A stretch of DNA of 64,000 nucleotides from Cyanobium sp. CH-040 (GTDB taxonomy: Bacteria; Cyanobacteriota; Cyanobacteriia; PCC-6307; Cyanobiaceae). Shown in pieces: positions 19,073 through 28,228 of this stretch; position 1 is the first letter of the stretch; each line of letters opens with the position of its first letter. A program made the position numbers and the translations under genes. Below the pieces are notes generated by a model. It searched no databases. It worked only from the letters and a program-made list of their open reading frames with translations, and was not told where the DNA came from. The stretch covers positions 62,001-126,000 of the forward strand of contig NZ_JAGQCJ010000004.1 of the NCBI RefSeq assembly GCF_024346135.1. Reading direction: 5' to 3'.

Positions 19073-20230
19073 TCAGCGGATCTCGTAGCGCAGCCAGCGG
19101 CAGTCGATGCCGCCGTTGCTCACGGGAATGCGTCGGCTGGCCTTCAGGCGCAGGGCGCCGGTGAGCTCCGGGTTGCCGCTCAGCAGCCAGAGCGTCCAGC
19201 CGGAGCAGCGCTCCTTCACCATCGTTCCTAGATCGCCATAGAGCGCCTCCAGGGACTCGCGCTCGCCGATCCGCTCGCCGTAGGGCGGGTTGCACACCAG
19301 TACACCGGCCCCGGGGGGCGGCTGGAACTGCCGGAAGTCGCCGGCCTGCAGATCGATCCAGGGCGCCACCCCGGCGGCGGCGACGTTGTGGCGGGCCTGG
19401 GCGAGCACCTCGGGGTTCTCCTCCACCCCCATCAGCGGGGCCAGGGGGCGGCCATCGGCCAGCCGATCGCGGGCCAGCCCCCGGGCGGCCTCCACCTCCC
19501 GCTGCCAGAGGGCGGCATCGACATCGGGCCAGCGCTGCAGGGCGAAACGCCGGCCCAGGCCCGGTGCCCGGCCCAGGGCCATGCAGGCGGCCTCGATCAA
19601 CAGGGTGCCGGAGCCGCAGAGGGGATCGGCCAGGGGCAGCGAGCCATCCCAGCCGGTGAGGGCGATCAGACCGGCGGCCAGGTTCTCCTTGAGGGGCGCC
19701 AGGCCCATGGCGGCGCGATAGCCGCGGCGGTGCAGGCTGGCGCCGCTGCCATCGAGGCTGAGCACCGCCTCGCCGCCGCCCAGGTGCAGATGGAAGGAGC
19801 GATCCGGATCCTCCAGATCCACCGAGGAGCGGCGGCCGAAGTGCTGGCGCTGCAGGTCCACCAGGGCGTTCTTCACCTCCAGGGCGCTGTAGTGGCTGTG
19901 GGCCAGGCCCGGGGCCGAGCCAGTGGCATCCACCCGCAGGGTCGCCTCCGGCGCCAGCCACTGCTGCCAGTCGGCCAGTTCCAGGATCGCCGCCTGCACC
20001 CCGGCATGGAGTTCCTGGCGGCTGCGGCAGGGGAAGCGGGCCAGCTCGCGCAGCAGCCGGAAGGGCAGGCGGGCCTGCAGGTGCAGCCGGACGTAGCCGG
20101 CCAGGTCGGTGCGGAAGCCCACGGCCCGCCGGCCCGTCGCCACCGCATCGCAGCCCAGGGCCCGCAGTTCGGCCGCGGCCGGCTCCTCCAGCCCGGGGGG
20201 CACCACCGCGATCGCAGCGAAGGAGGTCAT
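19073..20230 (-). CDS. THUMP-domain class I methyltransferase (RlmL-type 23S rRNA guanine-N2 methyltransferase)
   Basis: The 385-residue protein (ATG 20230) has an N-terminal ferredoxin-like/THUMP part (residues 1-155), then a Rossmann methyltransferase. The latter shows DPLCGSGTLLIEAA, MGVEENPEVLAQARHNVAAAG and the catalytic NPPYGERIG typical of N2-guanine enzymes. It should methylate a guanine in 23S rRNA. The RlmK half seen in the E. coli fusion is absent. ATG 20314 is possible but would add 28 low-complexity residues. Confidence 0.88.
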   Translation of the reverse strand: MTSFAAIAVVPPGLEEPAAAELRALGCDAVATGRRAVGFRTDLAGYVRLHLQARLPFRLLRELARFPCRSRQELHAGVQAAILELADWQQWLAPEATLRVDATGSAPGLAHSHYSALEVKNALVDLQRQHFGRRSSVDLEDPDRSFHLHLGGGEAVLSLDGSGASLHRRGYRAAMGLAPLKENLAAGLIALTGWDGSLPLADPLCGSGTLLIEAACMALGRAPGLGRRFALQRWPDVDAALWQREVEAARGLARDRLADGRPLAPLMGVEENPEVLAQARHNVAAAGVAPWIDLQAGDFRQFQPPPGAGVLVCNPPYGERIGERESLEALYGDLGTMVKERCSGWTLWLLSGNPELTGALRLKASRRIPVSNGGIDCRWLRYEIR

Positions 20231-20351
20231 TGCCGAAGGGACAGCGACAGGAACAGGACCGGTCCAGGCGCTGAGGCCATGGTGCCCCTGGGGCCCATCG
20301 GGCCCGTCAACCACCTCAGCACGGGCCGGTGCTTCGCTTCATCCCACCCCG

Positions 20352-21413
20352 TCACAGCGGCACCGAGGCCGTGACGGTGCCGTCGAGGCTGGTGAGGGTG
20401 TGGGCATCGCGGTAGAAGCGTGGCGTGCTCAGCAGCAGCCGCCACGCCTGGCCGGCTCCCAGCAGGCGGAAGCGTTCGGGGTGGCGGCGCAGCAGCAGCT
20501 CGCGCACCTGGGGGTAGTAGCTGCTGTTCAGCCCCGGAAACACATGGTGTTCGCTGTGGTGGGAGAAGTTGAAGTGCAGCAGATCCAGCCAGGCGGGCAC
20601 CCGCAGCGACAGGGAGCTCACCAGGGGATCGTTGTCCTCCGTAAGCGGTGACAGCATGTGATTGGTGTAGATGTACGCCATCGACATCGCATAGCCCAGC
20701 CACAGCGGCAGGAAATAGCCCAGCAGCAGGGGCACTGGCCCCGGGCCGACCCAGCCGATCAGCAGCCCGTGCAGGCCCACCAGCAGCAGCAGTTCGGCGG
20801 CGATCGTGCGGCGCTCAGCCGGGCTCACCTGGAAGGCCGCCGGCGCGAAGCGGCTGGCGCCCGCACCGCCGGAGCCGTTCCGGGCGCCGTTGCCCAGCAG
20901 CACCTCACAGCTGGTGCGGAAGTGGTGCAGGGGCCAGGCGCTGGTCATGCCCAGGGCCAGTAGCAGGGGGTTGCTCTCCGACGAGGGGGCGATGGCCTGG
21001 AACAGGCGCTTGCCCCAGCTGCCCGGCTGGCTCTCCAAGTAGCTGCGGTCGGGGTCCACCAGGGCATTGGTGTTGCCGTGGTGCTCTCGGTTGTGCACGG
21101 CCTGCCACAGGGTGGGCGTCATCCAGGAGACGCTGAAGGCCGCCATGGCCGCCAGGCGCCGCAGGAGCCGGCTGCGGGGGAAGGACCCATGCATCAGGTC
21201 GTGCCCCGCCAGACCGAGCACGAACACGCTGTTGCCCATCACCAGGGCCAGGGGCAGCCAGGCCAGCAGCCAGGGCCTCGGCCAGTGGTGCAGCTGGGCC
21301 GCCATCGTCCAGCCCAGCAGCAGGATCGCAGCGTTGATGGCCACCAGCGCCAGGCGGTGGGGGCTGGTGCGGAAGGCTTCGGGGGGAAGCAGGGGCCGCA
21401 GCTCCCGGGCCAC
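20352..21413 (-). CDS. Membrane fatty acid desaturase-family protein
   Basis: The protein has the three histidine boxes of membrane di-iron desaturases: GHDLMH, HNREHHGNTN and HSEHH in FNFSHHSEHHVFP. Four or more hydrophobic segments lie between them. It should introduce a double bond into, or hydroxylate, a membrane lipid. The start is uncertain: GTG 21413 gives 353 residues beginning MARELRPLLPP, TTG 21527 is a second option, and the open frame continues towards ssrA. Confidence 0.85.
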   Translation of the reverse strand: MARELRPLLPPEAFRTSPHRLALVAINAAILLLGWTMAAQLHHWPRPWLLAWLPLALVMGNSVFVLGLAGHDLMHGSFPRSRLLRRLAAMAAFSVSWMTPTLWQAVHNREHHGNTNALVDPDRSYLESQPGSWGKRLFQAIAPSSESNPLLLALGMTSAWPLHHFRTSCEVLLGNGARNGSGGAGASRFAPAAFQVSPAERRTIAAELLLLVGLHGLLIGWVGPGPVPLLLGYFLPLWLGYAMSMAYIYTNHMLSPLTEDNDPLVSSLSLRVPAWLDLLHFNFSHHSEHHVFPGLNSSYYPQVRELLLRRHPERFRLLGAGQAWRLLLSTPRFYRDAHTLTSLDGTVTASVPL

Positions 21414-21659
21414 GCTGCTGGCCGGTTGGCGGTCGCTGGGCGGGTGGCCTTCGGGGTGGAGCGTTCGGACGGGAGCCGAGGGGTCTGGGGAGCCCTGATG
21501 GGCTGCCCGGTTGGCAAGGGTTCTCAAGAAAAGGGGTCTGGCCTTCAGGGTCGCCCCCTGAGGCTGTCGCAGCCCCAGGGCCCTCCATGATGGCGAGCGG
21601 TTCGGGGATCCCCCATCGGCGTCCGGGGTCGCGCACCCGGTAGCTGTCACAATCAAGAG

Positions 21660-21965
21660 GTCCGGCTCCGGCCGGACTAGGTGGCTCACACCAGTGTTTC
21701 GGACAGCGGTTCGATTCCGCTCAGCTCCATTCCCCCCTCACGGGGCTGCAATGGTTTCGACGGGGCATGAGGAGAGTGACTGAAGCCTGCTCGGTGAGAG
21801 CAAACCCGTAACAGCGAACAACATCGTTCGTTTCTCCCGTCAAGCCGCCCCCGTGGCTGCCTGACATCTCTAAGGGAGATGGGGTGAGGTCAGCCTTATC
21901 ACCCAAATGACCCATGGGGCCTGGAAGGGCCCCTCTTCCCTGCCTAGCCTCATGGGGTCACTGCC
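21660..21965 (+). ncRNA. ssrA: Two-piece (circularly permuted) tmRNA
   Basis: tmRNA rescues stalled ribosomes and tags the nascent peptide. The order is permuted. The acceptor part comes first: hairpin 21660-21677, the tail GTTTCGGACAGCGG, a T arm with TTCGATT, then CAGCTCC at 21722-21728 and discriminator A. After a 12-nt spacer comes the coding part, starting GGGGCTG at 21742-21748, which pairs exactly with CAGCTCC. TTTCGACGGGGC follows, then the tag frame at 21814, the hairpin CATCTC/GAGATG and a GGGTGA/TCACCC stem. CCA is not encoded. The outer ends are estimates. Confidence 0.93.
21814..21864 (+). other. tmRNA tag-peptide reading frame
   Basis: Inside the coding piece of ssrA, the frame begins at the resume codon GCG 21814 and runs to TGA 21862-21864. 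It encodes ANNIVRFSRQAAPVAA. The Ala-Ala end is the usual degron for ClpXP-type proteases. Confidence 0.94.
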
Positions 21966-21974
21966 TCTGAGCTG

Positions 21975-23126
21975 ATGGCGTCGGATGCGACCGTTGCTGC
22001 TCTGAAGCCGGACACCCCTCCCGCCACGATCGGTCGCAGGAGGCTCTGCTCCACCGTTGGGTGGCTGATGCTGGCGGGCGCCGGCCTGGTGCCGTTCGCT
22101 CCCGCCTGGGCGGTGGGGTATGGGCAGGACAGCCGCTTCCCCGCCAATCCACCTCTGGCCCACGACAGCACCGAGAGGGCGGCCAGGGCCAGCCAGTTCG
22201 GCTTCGATCTGCGCATGGATGTGGAGATCGATATTGGCTCCGGCCCCAAGCCGGCACGGGTGTTCGTCAACTCCCGCGACGGCTCGATGCTGCTCGATCA
22301 ACCCACACTCACGCTCTGGGCCTTCGGGGCCGGCGATCTCATCAACCGCGTGAGCGTGCATCATCTCCTGGTGGATGATGGCCAGGCGCTCGCCTGTGGC
22401 GAGCCAAGAGACGCCCGCACTGCCGCTCAGGCCGAGCGGCTTTTCGCCAGTCAACGCCTCTGCTTTGGGGTGGGGCAACTCTCGCCGGTGATCAACGCCA
22501 CGAACGCGGAGGCGGCACGCCAGATCTTCTTCGACAACCTTCTGCCGTCCCCGCCTTCCCCGCCATCAGGGAAGCTGCCTGGTGCAGCACAGCTGGAGGC
22601 GGTGGTCGGCGAGACACCATCCGGGCGCCTCGCCCTCTGGCTGGAACCCGGGTCCTCCACCATTGCCACCCGCGCCCCGTTCCTGGGTCCAGCTGTGGGT
22701 GTGGTGAAGGACCCGCGCGTCAACCGCAATCGAGTGGTGCGTCACGCCTGGCTCCACAGCCCCCAGAACGCCGGAACTCTCCTGCCGGTGGATACCTTCA
22801 TCACGCTCAGGGTGCTCCAGCCCGCGACCCGCACCCTGGCGCTGAGCGGCTACCAACGCGTCACCGCCTTCACCTCCGGAAATCCATACAGTCCCGGAGC
22901 CCAGCGAGGGGGACTGGATCAGATGCAGGTGCTCAGCCGGCAGCTGAGGGATGGACTGCAGCAGGTGGAGCTGATGGACCGCAATGGAAACTGCCGGGGA
23001 GCTCAGGAGCTCTACTCTTCTCTGATGGCGAGGCTCGCCGAGTTTCAGGGTCGCCATGGCCTGGCGGCGGACCAGCCCTACCGTTACCGTTGCCGCCACG
23101 GCAGGGCTCAGCCTCCTTCCCCCTGA
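21975..23126 (+). CDS. Unrecognised secreted protein
   Basis: The 383-residue protein has a long N-region followed by a hydrophobic signal (about residues 29-47) ending at an AWA site. The mature part has mixed alpha/beta composition with cysteines in ALACGEP, RLCFGVG, GNCRGAQ and RYRCRH, which might form two disulfides. I know no family for it. It starts right after the tmRNA. Its codon usage looks like the rest of the genome, unlike the pseudogene that follows. Export to the periplasm or outside is likely; the function is unknown. Confidence 0.75.
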   Translation: MASDATVAALKPDTPPATIGRRRLCSTVGWLMLAGAGLVPFAPAWAVGYGQDSRFPANPPLAHDSTERAARASQFGFDLRMDVEIDIGSGPKPARVFVNSRDGSMLLDQPTLTLWAFGAGDLINRVSVHHLLVDDGQALACGEPRDARTAAQAERLFASQRLCFGVGQLSPVINATNAEAARQIFFDNLLPSPPSPPSGKLPGAAQLEAVVGETPSGRLALWLEPGSSTIATRAPFLGPAVGVVKDPRVNRNRVVRHAWLHSPQNAGTLLPVDTFITLRVLQPATRTLALSGYQRVTAFTSGNPYSPGAQRGGLDQMQVLSRQLRDGLQQVELMDRNGNCRGAQELYSSLMARLAEFQGRHGLAADQPYRYRCRHGRAQPPSP

Positions 23127-23178
23127 TGTGCGCCTGGCAGCTTGGGGATTCAAGCTCCTTGGGTCCGTGTCAGGTGCG

Positions 23179-24490
23179 TCAGAAGGATTGCAGTTCCAGC
23201 TCTTCATCTGGATAGCTGAGCATCAGTTCTCTTTGCTCCGGAGAATTTTCCCAGCTATACCGTTGAATGGCGTTGACATAGTTGTTGCTGCGGTCTTTGA
23301 TCACCTCATAGGTCACGCCCTGTCGGCCGAGCAGGTCAAGGGCTTGGTGAAAGCAATAAATCGTTCTTAGGTGCTCACCAAGTGAAACGACCCCTGGGAT
23401 GAAGGTGCCACCCACGTCCTGCGACCAGGGTCTGGGCGCTGAGCAGGGTCTTGACATCTTTGCGTAAAGACGACTTCAGAGGCTTGGTGAAGGGGATGCT
23501 GCGCTCTCGAAGCCATTTCTTCAGCGGCCTGATGACCGGATTGTGCATATCCTGATACACGAGATACACAATTCTGGGCTTTCCATGCTCCACTACTTTT
23601 CGATAAAAAGATAAAGGGGGCTGGCCGTAGTCGGGATGGATTTCCCCCGGGGTTTGAATATGTCGCCGGAGCGAATGTGGATGACAATCTCGTCTTCGCC
23701 TATAATTTCCGTTTGATCATATAGATTTGTCGCGTAGGAAAACGACCGGATGGCTTCGTGGGTGGATGGCAGGTTCTTATAAAACTCTCTCTGAGACGAG
23801 CGAGCATGTAAAAATCTGCCTTCCAGGCAGTTGTCTCGTCCATCAGGATTGCCGATGTGAATGGTGACCTCCAGTCCCTGGCATGGAAACTGGTTGCCTT
23901 TGGGAAAAATGTCGCGGATGCGTTTGCACTCTGGGACGAAGACATTCCTCGCTTTGATGCCATGGGCAAACAGGACGGCATGGGCAGTCTGAATCAGTGC
24001 GTTTGAAAATCTGTTCAATGCCGATATATAAACACTGTCAACTCCACGATCGATGTCGAATCTTGACGACCAGATGGGTTTTATGTGTAGCGGCAGGCCA
24101 TGTTTTCTGACGCGATCGTAGATCCATCCCCGCTCGTTCGCGCGGAGATTGCATTGGCGCGAAAATCTGTTCAGGCCGGGGATGCTGCGCTCGACGATGC
24201 GGTTGTAGTCCTACTCGAGCAAGTCCCCGATTGTGATTTGACTGATATGGATCGGGTCACCTTGTCCGTCTCTTCTGAGCATGATGTAGTTGGGCGCACC
24301 TTTGCTCAATCCTGGTATGGACTTGCGATTGTAAACGTGCTCATCGTCTAGCTTGATGTCGACCTCATCCCAGTCGTGATTGTCTTCTGACACGTACACC
24401 CTGTTCCCATGTATCCGTTCGGAAATGCCGCCCTTCCCGCATCGATTGTATAGAAAGACGACCTGGCCTCTTTGTGCTTCTGGTAGCTAA
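23179..24490 (-). pseudogene. Broken low-GC sugar-transferase-like gene
   Basis: Read on the minus strand, one protein can be followed in pieces. QRGQVVFLYNRCGKGG (about 24470) runs to GDLLE and an in-frame TAG at 24211-24213. DYNRIVERSIPGLNRFSRQC continues in the same frame through VIHIRSGDIF to the CCCCGGGGG run near 23650. A one-base shift there leads into HPDYGQPPLSFYRKVVEHGK. An extra base near 23412 separates LVAGRG from GGTFIPGVVSLGEHLRTIYC, and the end is at 23179. The HxRxGD-like motif HIRSGD recalls fucosyltransferase-type enzymes, which is inference only. GC is visibly lower than the flanks, suggesting transfer followed by decay. Confidence 0.75.
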
Positions 24491-25022
24491 ATGACAATCT
24501 GGGGAGGCGGATCGCTTCTGCATGTATGGCATATGAACTGACTCTGACTGTTGACCGTGTGGATGCTTCTCCTGAGCGGGTTGCTCTCTTCTGCTGATGT
24601 TGATTCTCTGGGTGATGCCTCGGGGCCTGGGAGCATGAGGGCTCTCTGAAGCTGAATGGGATCTTTGTTGAGGAAGCCTTGCTTCGCGCTGTGGGGAGGG
24701 GTGGCGGAGCCCTTCCTGCCTGTGCTGTTGATGGGCTTGGGCAGCCGAACTGTGATGTGATCTGGAGTCGTGTTTAGGCTCGCCTGGCGCTGCCAGGCCA
24801 GTCTTCACTGCGTTGGCTCCGCAACCATTGGGCTCGGTCCCGCCGCCAGGCAGTGTTTGACCGAATCCATGGAAATCCTGCAGGCCTGCTGATCCGGCAG
24901 GCTGGTGCTGCGCAGGGCAGGCATGGTCAGCTCGGCTGCTTGGCCATGGGATTCAGGTCCTTCTGACCGGAAGCTGCGTTCGCCCGCTGCAGCCCATCGG
25001 GTCTGTGTCTGGCCCGTGACAG
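24491..25022. other. Gene-poor stretch of intermediate GC
   Basis: About 530 nt lie between the pseudogene and the next small gene. I see no convincing coding frame, tRNA or terminator on either strand. GC is intermediate between the pseudogene and the genome, so it may be eroded remains of the same transferred segment. Confidence 0.5.
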
Positions 25023-25478
25023 TCAGTATCTGCGCAGTGCCCGCATCAAGGAACCGTAACAAAGGCCACCGTGGGAGCAATAGGGCACCAGCTGTCCGTT
25101 CACCTGGGCTGTGGTGAGCGTTTGCGGCCCGCCTGCCGCGGCACCGCTGGCACCCATGGCCCCGAACAGCTCCATGAGCGGCCCCAGCAGGGCGGCTGGA
25201 GGTGCCGGTGCGCCTCGGCCGCCGCCCCCCCCGGCGCCACTCAGCTGCTGCAGCGCCTCGAGGCGCAGCTGCTCGGTCTGGTTGAACTGATCCACGCTTC
25301 CCCGGCTGCGCTCGATCACGCCGCTGGCTCCACCGGCGGGCAGGCTCTGGAGGCTGTTCTGGATCGCACCGGCGCCCATCACATCCAGCAGGGTCTGGGC
25401 GTGGGCCGGTGATCCCGTGAACCCCAGCAGCACGAGGCCAGTTCCCAGGAAAGCGGTTCGCAGCAGGGGAGTGACCAT
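25023..25478 (-). CDS. Small secreted hypothetical protein
   Basis: The 151-residue protein starts at ATG 25478. Its signal peptide is clear, with a hydrophobic core FLGTGLVLLGFTG and an AHAQ cleavage site near residue 28. The mature part is Gly/Ala/Leu-rich with a polyglycine stretch about residues 83-87, and ends with two cysteines in VPYCSHGGLCYGSLMRALRRY. No family is recognised. It follows the thioredoxin-like gene on the same strand (57 nt), so that protein could oxidise or isomerise this one; this is inference. Confidence 0.65.
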   Translation of the reverse strand: MVTPLLRTAFLGTGLVLLGFTGSPAHAQTLLDVMGAGAIQNSLQSLPAGGASGVIERSRGSVDQFNQTEQLRLEALQQLSGAGGGGGRGAPAPPAALLGPLMELFGAMGASGAAAGGPQTLTTAQVNGQLVPYCSHGGLCYGSLMRALRRY

Positions 25479-25534
25479 GGCCGACGGGTGCATTGGTTGG
25501 AAGGCGTGCCACAAATCTGCCGCAAGCCGGCGGT

Positions 25535-26011
25535 TCAGGGACGGGCCACGCTCCCGGCTCTGGACGGGAACCCGCTCCAGGTCTTGAGCTCATCGAGGCT
25601 CTGCACCCCCTCGAGAGTGGGCTTCCCCTCCATCTTCCAGGTGGGGAACGCCCGGATTCCGGCCGCCTTGCAGCGCTCCCGACCGTCCTCGCTGTCGCAC
25701 TCCACGTAGGGGAGGGCGTTGCCGGCCTGCTTGCCGAAGAGGTTCTTCTGCTGGAAACAGGCTGGACACCACCAGGCTCCGTAGAACACCGCCCCTTTCG
25801 CCCGCAGATGGGCGCCGAGGGCTTTCTGGTCGGAGTTGGACTCGCTCAACGCCTCGCCCAGCCGGGGTGAGGTGGACTCGGTCGCACCTCGCGTGTTGGC
25901 CTGGGCGCTGCCGTTCCCGCTCACGCCGGCATTGGCGCAGGCGACCAGTGCTGCCAGACCGAGGCCGAGGGGGAACAGCAGAAGCGGACGGCGCCAGCCG
26001 GATCGGTCCAT
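25535..26011 (-). CDS. Thioredoxin-fold lipoprotein with CPAC motif
   Basis: The 158-residue protein (ATG 26011) has a lipobox-like LVAC at residues 22-25, so it is probably membrane-anchored outside the cytoplasm. The thioredoxin core has VFYGAWWCPACFQQ with CPAC at 82-85, a second pair of cysteines (VECDSEDGRERC), and the cis-proline segment RAFPTWKMEGK near 121-130. The layout resembles the thioredoxin-like domain often found with cyanobacterial VKOR, a disulfide-forming partner. No VKOR gene is nearby. Confidence 0.82.
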   Translation of the reverse strand: MDRSGWRRPLLLFPLGLGLAALVACANAGVSGNGSAQANTRGATESTSPRLGEALSESNSDQKALGAHLRAKGAVFYGAWWCPACFQQKNLFGKQAGNALPYVECDSEDGRERCKAAGIRAFPTWKMEGKPTLEGVQSLDELKTWSGFPSRAGSVARP

Positions 26012-26166
26012 GCTCCAGTCACCATTTCCGTCCACGCTACGGGGCATGCCCCGCCACCGTCACGTTGCTGGCGGGGAGGTCCCCCGAACCCCCGGCCGTC
26101 GCAGGGCCAGGCAGGGAGCTGAGAGACTGAACCACTGCCAGTGCCAGCTCCTGCCAGGTTTCTGCG

Positions 26167-27165
26167 ATGAACGCCAACGGCTACCGCGACTACTTCAAGG
26201 TGCTGGGTGTGGACCGAGGTGCTGACGCCGACACCATCAAGCGGGCCTTCCGCAAGCTGGCGCGGCAGTACCACCCGGACGTCAATCCCGGTGACAAGGC
26301 CGCCGAGGCCCGCTTCAAGGAGATCAGCGAGGCCTACGAGGTGCTCTCCGATCCCGACAAGCGCCGTCGCTACGAGCAGTTCGGCCAGTACTGGAGCCAG
26401 GCCGGTGCCGGCGGCGGCGTGGGCGGCATGGACGTGGACTTCGGCCGCTACGGCAACTTCGACGAGTTCATCAACGACCTGCTCGGGCGCTTCGGTGGCG
26501 GCGCCCAGCCGGGCGGCGGCAGCGGCTTCGGGTTCGGCAGCGGCTTCCCCGGAGGGTTCGGGTCCGGCGGCTTCGGGGCCGGCTTCCCGGGAGGTGGTTT
26601 CGCCGGCGGCGCCCGCAGTGGCGCGGCCAACCTCGATGCCGAGGCCAGCATCCGCCTCTCCCTGGCGGAGGCCTTCCGCGGCTGCGAGCGCACCCTGGCG
26701 GTGAACGAGGAGCGGGTGGCGGTGCGCATCCCCGCCGGTGTGCGGCCCGGCAGCCGGCTGCGCCTCAAGGGCAAGGGGAACCTGCAGCCCGGCACCGGCC
26801 GCCGCGGTGACCTCTACCTCACCATCCAGCTGCAGGAGCATCCGGTGTGGAAGCTCGACGGCGATCAGCTGCGCGGCGAGCTGCCCCTCAGCCTCGACGA
26901 GCTCGCCCTCGGCGGCCAGGTGCGGGTGGCGACCCCTGACGGCGAGGCCTCCGTGCAGGTCCCCCCGGGCCTGACCCCGGGCCGCAGCCTGCGGCTCAAG
27001 GGCAAGGGCTGGCCGGTGAAGGGCGGCCGCGGTGACCTGCTGCTCACCCCCGTGCTGAAGCTGCCCGAGCCCCTCAGTGAGCGGGAGCGGACCCTGCTGG
27101 AGGAGCTCCGCGCCGCCCGCAGCGCCGACCCCCGGGCCGGCTGGATTCAGCTCGCCCAGCTCTAG
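26167..27165 (+). CDS. DnaJ-family co-chaperone (CbpA-like, no zinc finger)
   Basis: The 332-residue protein begins with a J domain carrying HPD at residues 36-38, which stimulates DnaK ATPase. A Gly/Phe-rich linker follows at about 110-150 with repeated [10 protein letters not shown]-type units. Two C-terminal substrate-binding barrels come next, with [14 protein letters not shown] and [14 protein letters not shown]. The CxxCxGxG zinc finger is absent, making it a type II J protein. The start is ATG 26167; hemB follows after 61 nt. Confidence 0.93.
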   Translation: MNANGYRDYFKVLGVDRGADADTIKRAFRKLARQYHPDVNPGDKAAEARFKEISEAYEVLSDPDKRRRYEQFGQYWSQAGAGGGVGGMDVDFGRYGNFDEFINDLLGRFGGGAQPGGGSGFGFGSGFPGGFGSGGFGAGFPGGGFAGGARSGAANLDAEASIRLSLAEAFRGCERTLAVNEERVAVRIPAGVRPGSRLRLKGKGNLQPGTGRRGDLYLTIQLQEHPVWKLDGDQLRGELPLSLDELALGGQVRVATPDGEASVQVPPGLTPGRSLRLKGKGWPVKGGRGDLLLTPVLKLPEPLSERERTLLEELRAARSADPRAGWIQLAQL

Positions 27166-27226
27166 CAGGGGCGGGGCGTCTCTCTAGGATCCCGAGCACC
27201 GACACCGCCTCCCATTCGCCGCGCCC

Positions 27227-28228
27227 ATGGAGCTCTCCTATCGCCCCCGCCGGCTGCGCCGCACTCCGGCCCTGCGGGCGATGGTGCGGGAGCATCAGCT
27301 CAGCGCCGCTGACTTCATCTACCCCCTGTTCGTGCATGAGGGCGCGAGCAACGAACCCATCGCCGCCATGCCCGGCTGCCAGCGCTGGAGCCTGGAAGGT
27401 CTGGTTGAGGAAGTAGGCCGGGCCTGGGATCTGGGCATCCGCTGCGTGGTGCTGTTCCCCAAGGTGGCCGACGGCCTCAAGACCGAGGACGGCGCCGAGT
27501 GCTTCAACGAGCACGGCCTGATCCCCCGGGCGATCCGCCGCCTCAAGGAGGTGCACCCGGCCATGGCGATCATGACCGACGTGGCCCTCGACCCCTACTC
27601 CTGCGACGGCCACGACGGCATCGTCAGCCCCGAGGGGGTGGTGCTCAACGACGAGACGGTGGCCATCCTCTGCAAGCAGGCCGTGGTGCAGGCCCGTGCC
27701 GGAGCCGACCTGATCGGCCCCAGCGACATGATGGACGGCCGCGTGGGTGCCATCCGCGAAGCCCTCGATGAGGAGGGTTTCGAGCATGTGGGCATCATCA
27801 GCTACACGGCCAAGTACGCCAGCGCCTACTACGGCCCCTTCCGGGAGGCCCTCGATTCGGCACCGCGTGCCAGCGGCGGCAAGCCCATCCCCAAGGACAA
27901 GAGCACCTACCAGATGGATCCGGCCAACGGCCGCGAAGCGATCCTCGAGGCCCAGCTGGATGAGAGCGAAGGGGCCGACATTCTGATGGTGAAGCCCGGT
28001 CTGGCTTACCTCGACATCATCCATCGCCTGCGCCGCGAGAGCGAGCAGCCGATCGCCGCCTACAACGTCAGCGGCGAATACGCCATGGTCAAGGCGGCGG
28101 CGGAGAAGGGCTGGATCGACGAGCGGGCCGTGGTGCTGGAAACCCTGCTCTGCTTCCGGCGTGCCGGCGCCGACCTGATCCTCACCTATCACGCCTGCGA
28201 CGCGGCTCGCTGGCTGCGGGAGAGCTGA
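27227..28228 (+). CDS. hemB: Porphobilinogen synthase (delta-aminolevulinate dehydratase)
   Basis: The 333-residue enzyme condenses two 5-aminolevulinate molecules to porphobilinogen for haem and chlorophyll. The Schiff-base lysines are Lys196 in ISYTAKYASAYYGPF and Lys256 in DILMVKPGLAY. The metal segment DVALDPYSCDGHDG at 118-131 has the Asp/Ala/Asp pattern of Mg-dependent plant/cyanobacterial enzymes rather than the triple-Cys zinc type. Its stop overlaps the VOC gene by one base. Confidence 0.97.
   Translation: MELSYRPRRLRRTPALRAMVREHQLSAADFIYPLFVHEGASNEPIAAMPGCQRWSLEGLVEEVGRAWDLGIRCVVLFPKVADGLKTEDGAECFNEHGLIPRAIRRLKEVHPAMAIMTDVALDPYSCDGHDGIVSPEGVVLNDETVAILCKQAVVQARAGADLIGPSDMMDGRVGAIREALDEEGFEHVGIISYTAKYASAYYGPFREALDSAPRASGGKPIPKDKSTYQMDPANGREAILEAQLDESEGADILMVKPGLAYLDIIHRLRRESEQPIAAYNVSGEYAMVKAAAEKGWIDERAVVLETLLCFRRAGADLILTYHACDAARWLRES

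Noticed and set aside
24805-25593. 262-codon minus-strand ORF over the 25023 gene
   Set aside because: It overlaps a protein with a clear signal peptide and has Arg/Pro/Ala-rich composition typical of shadow frames.
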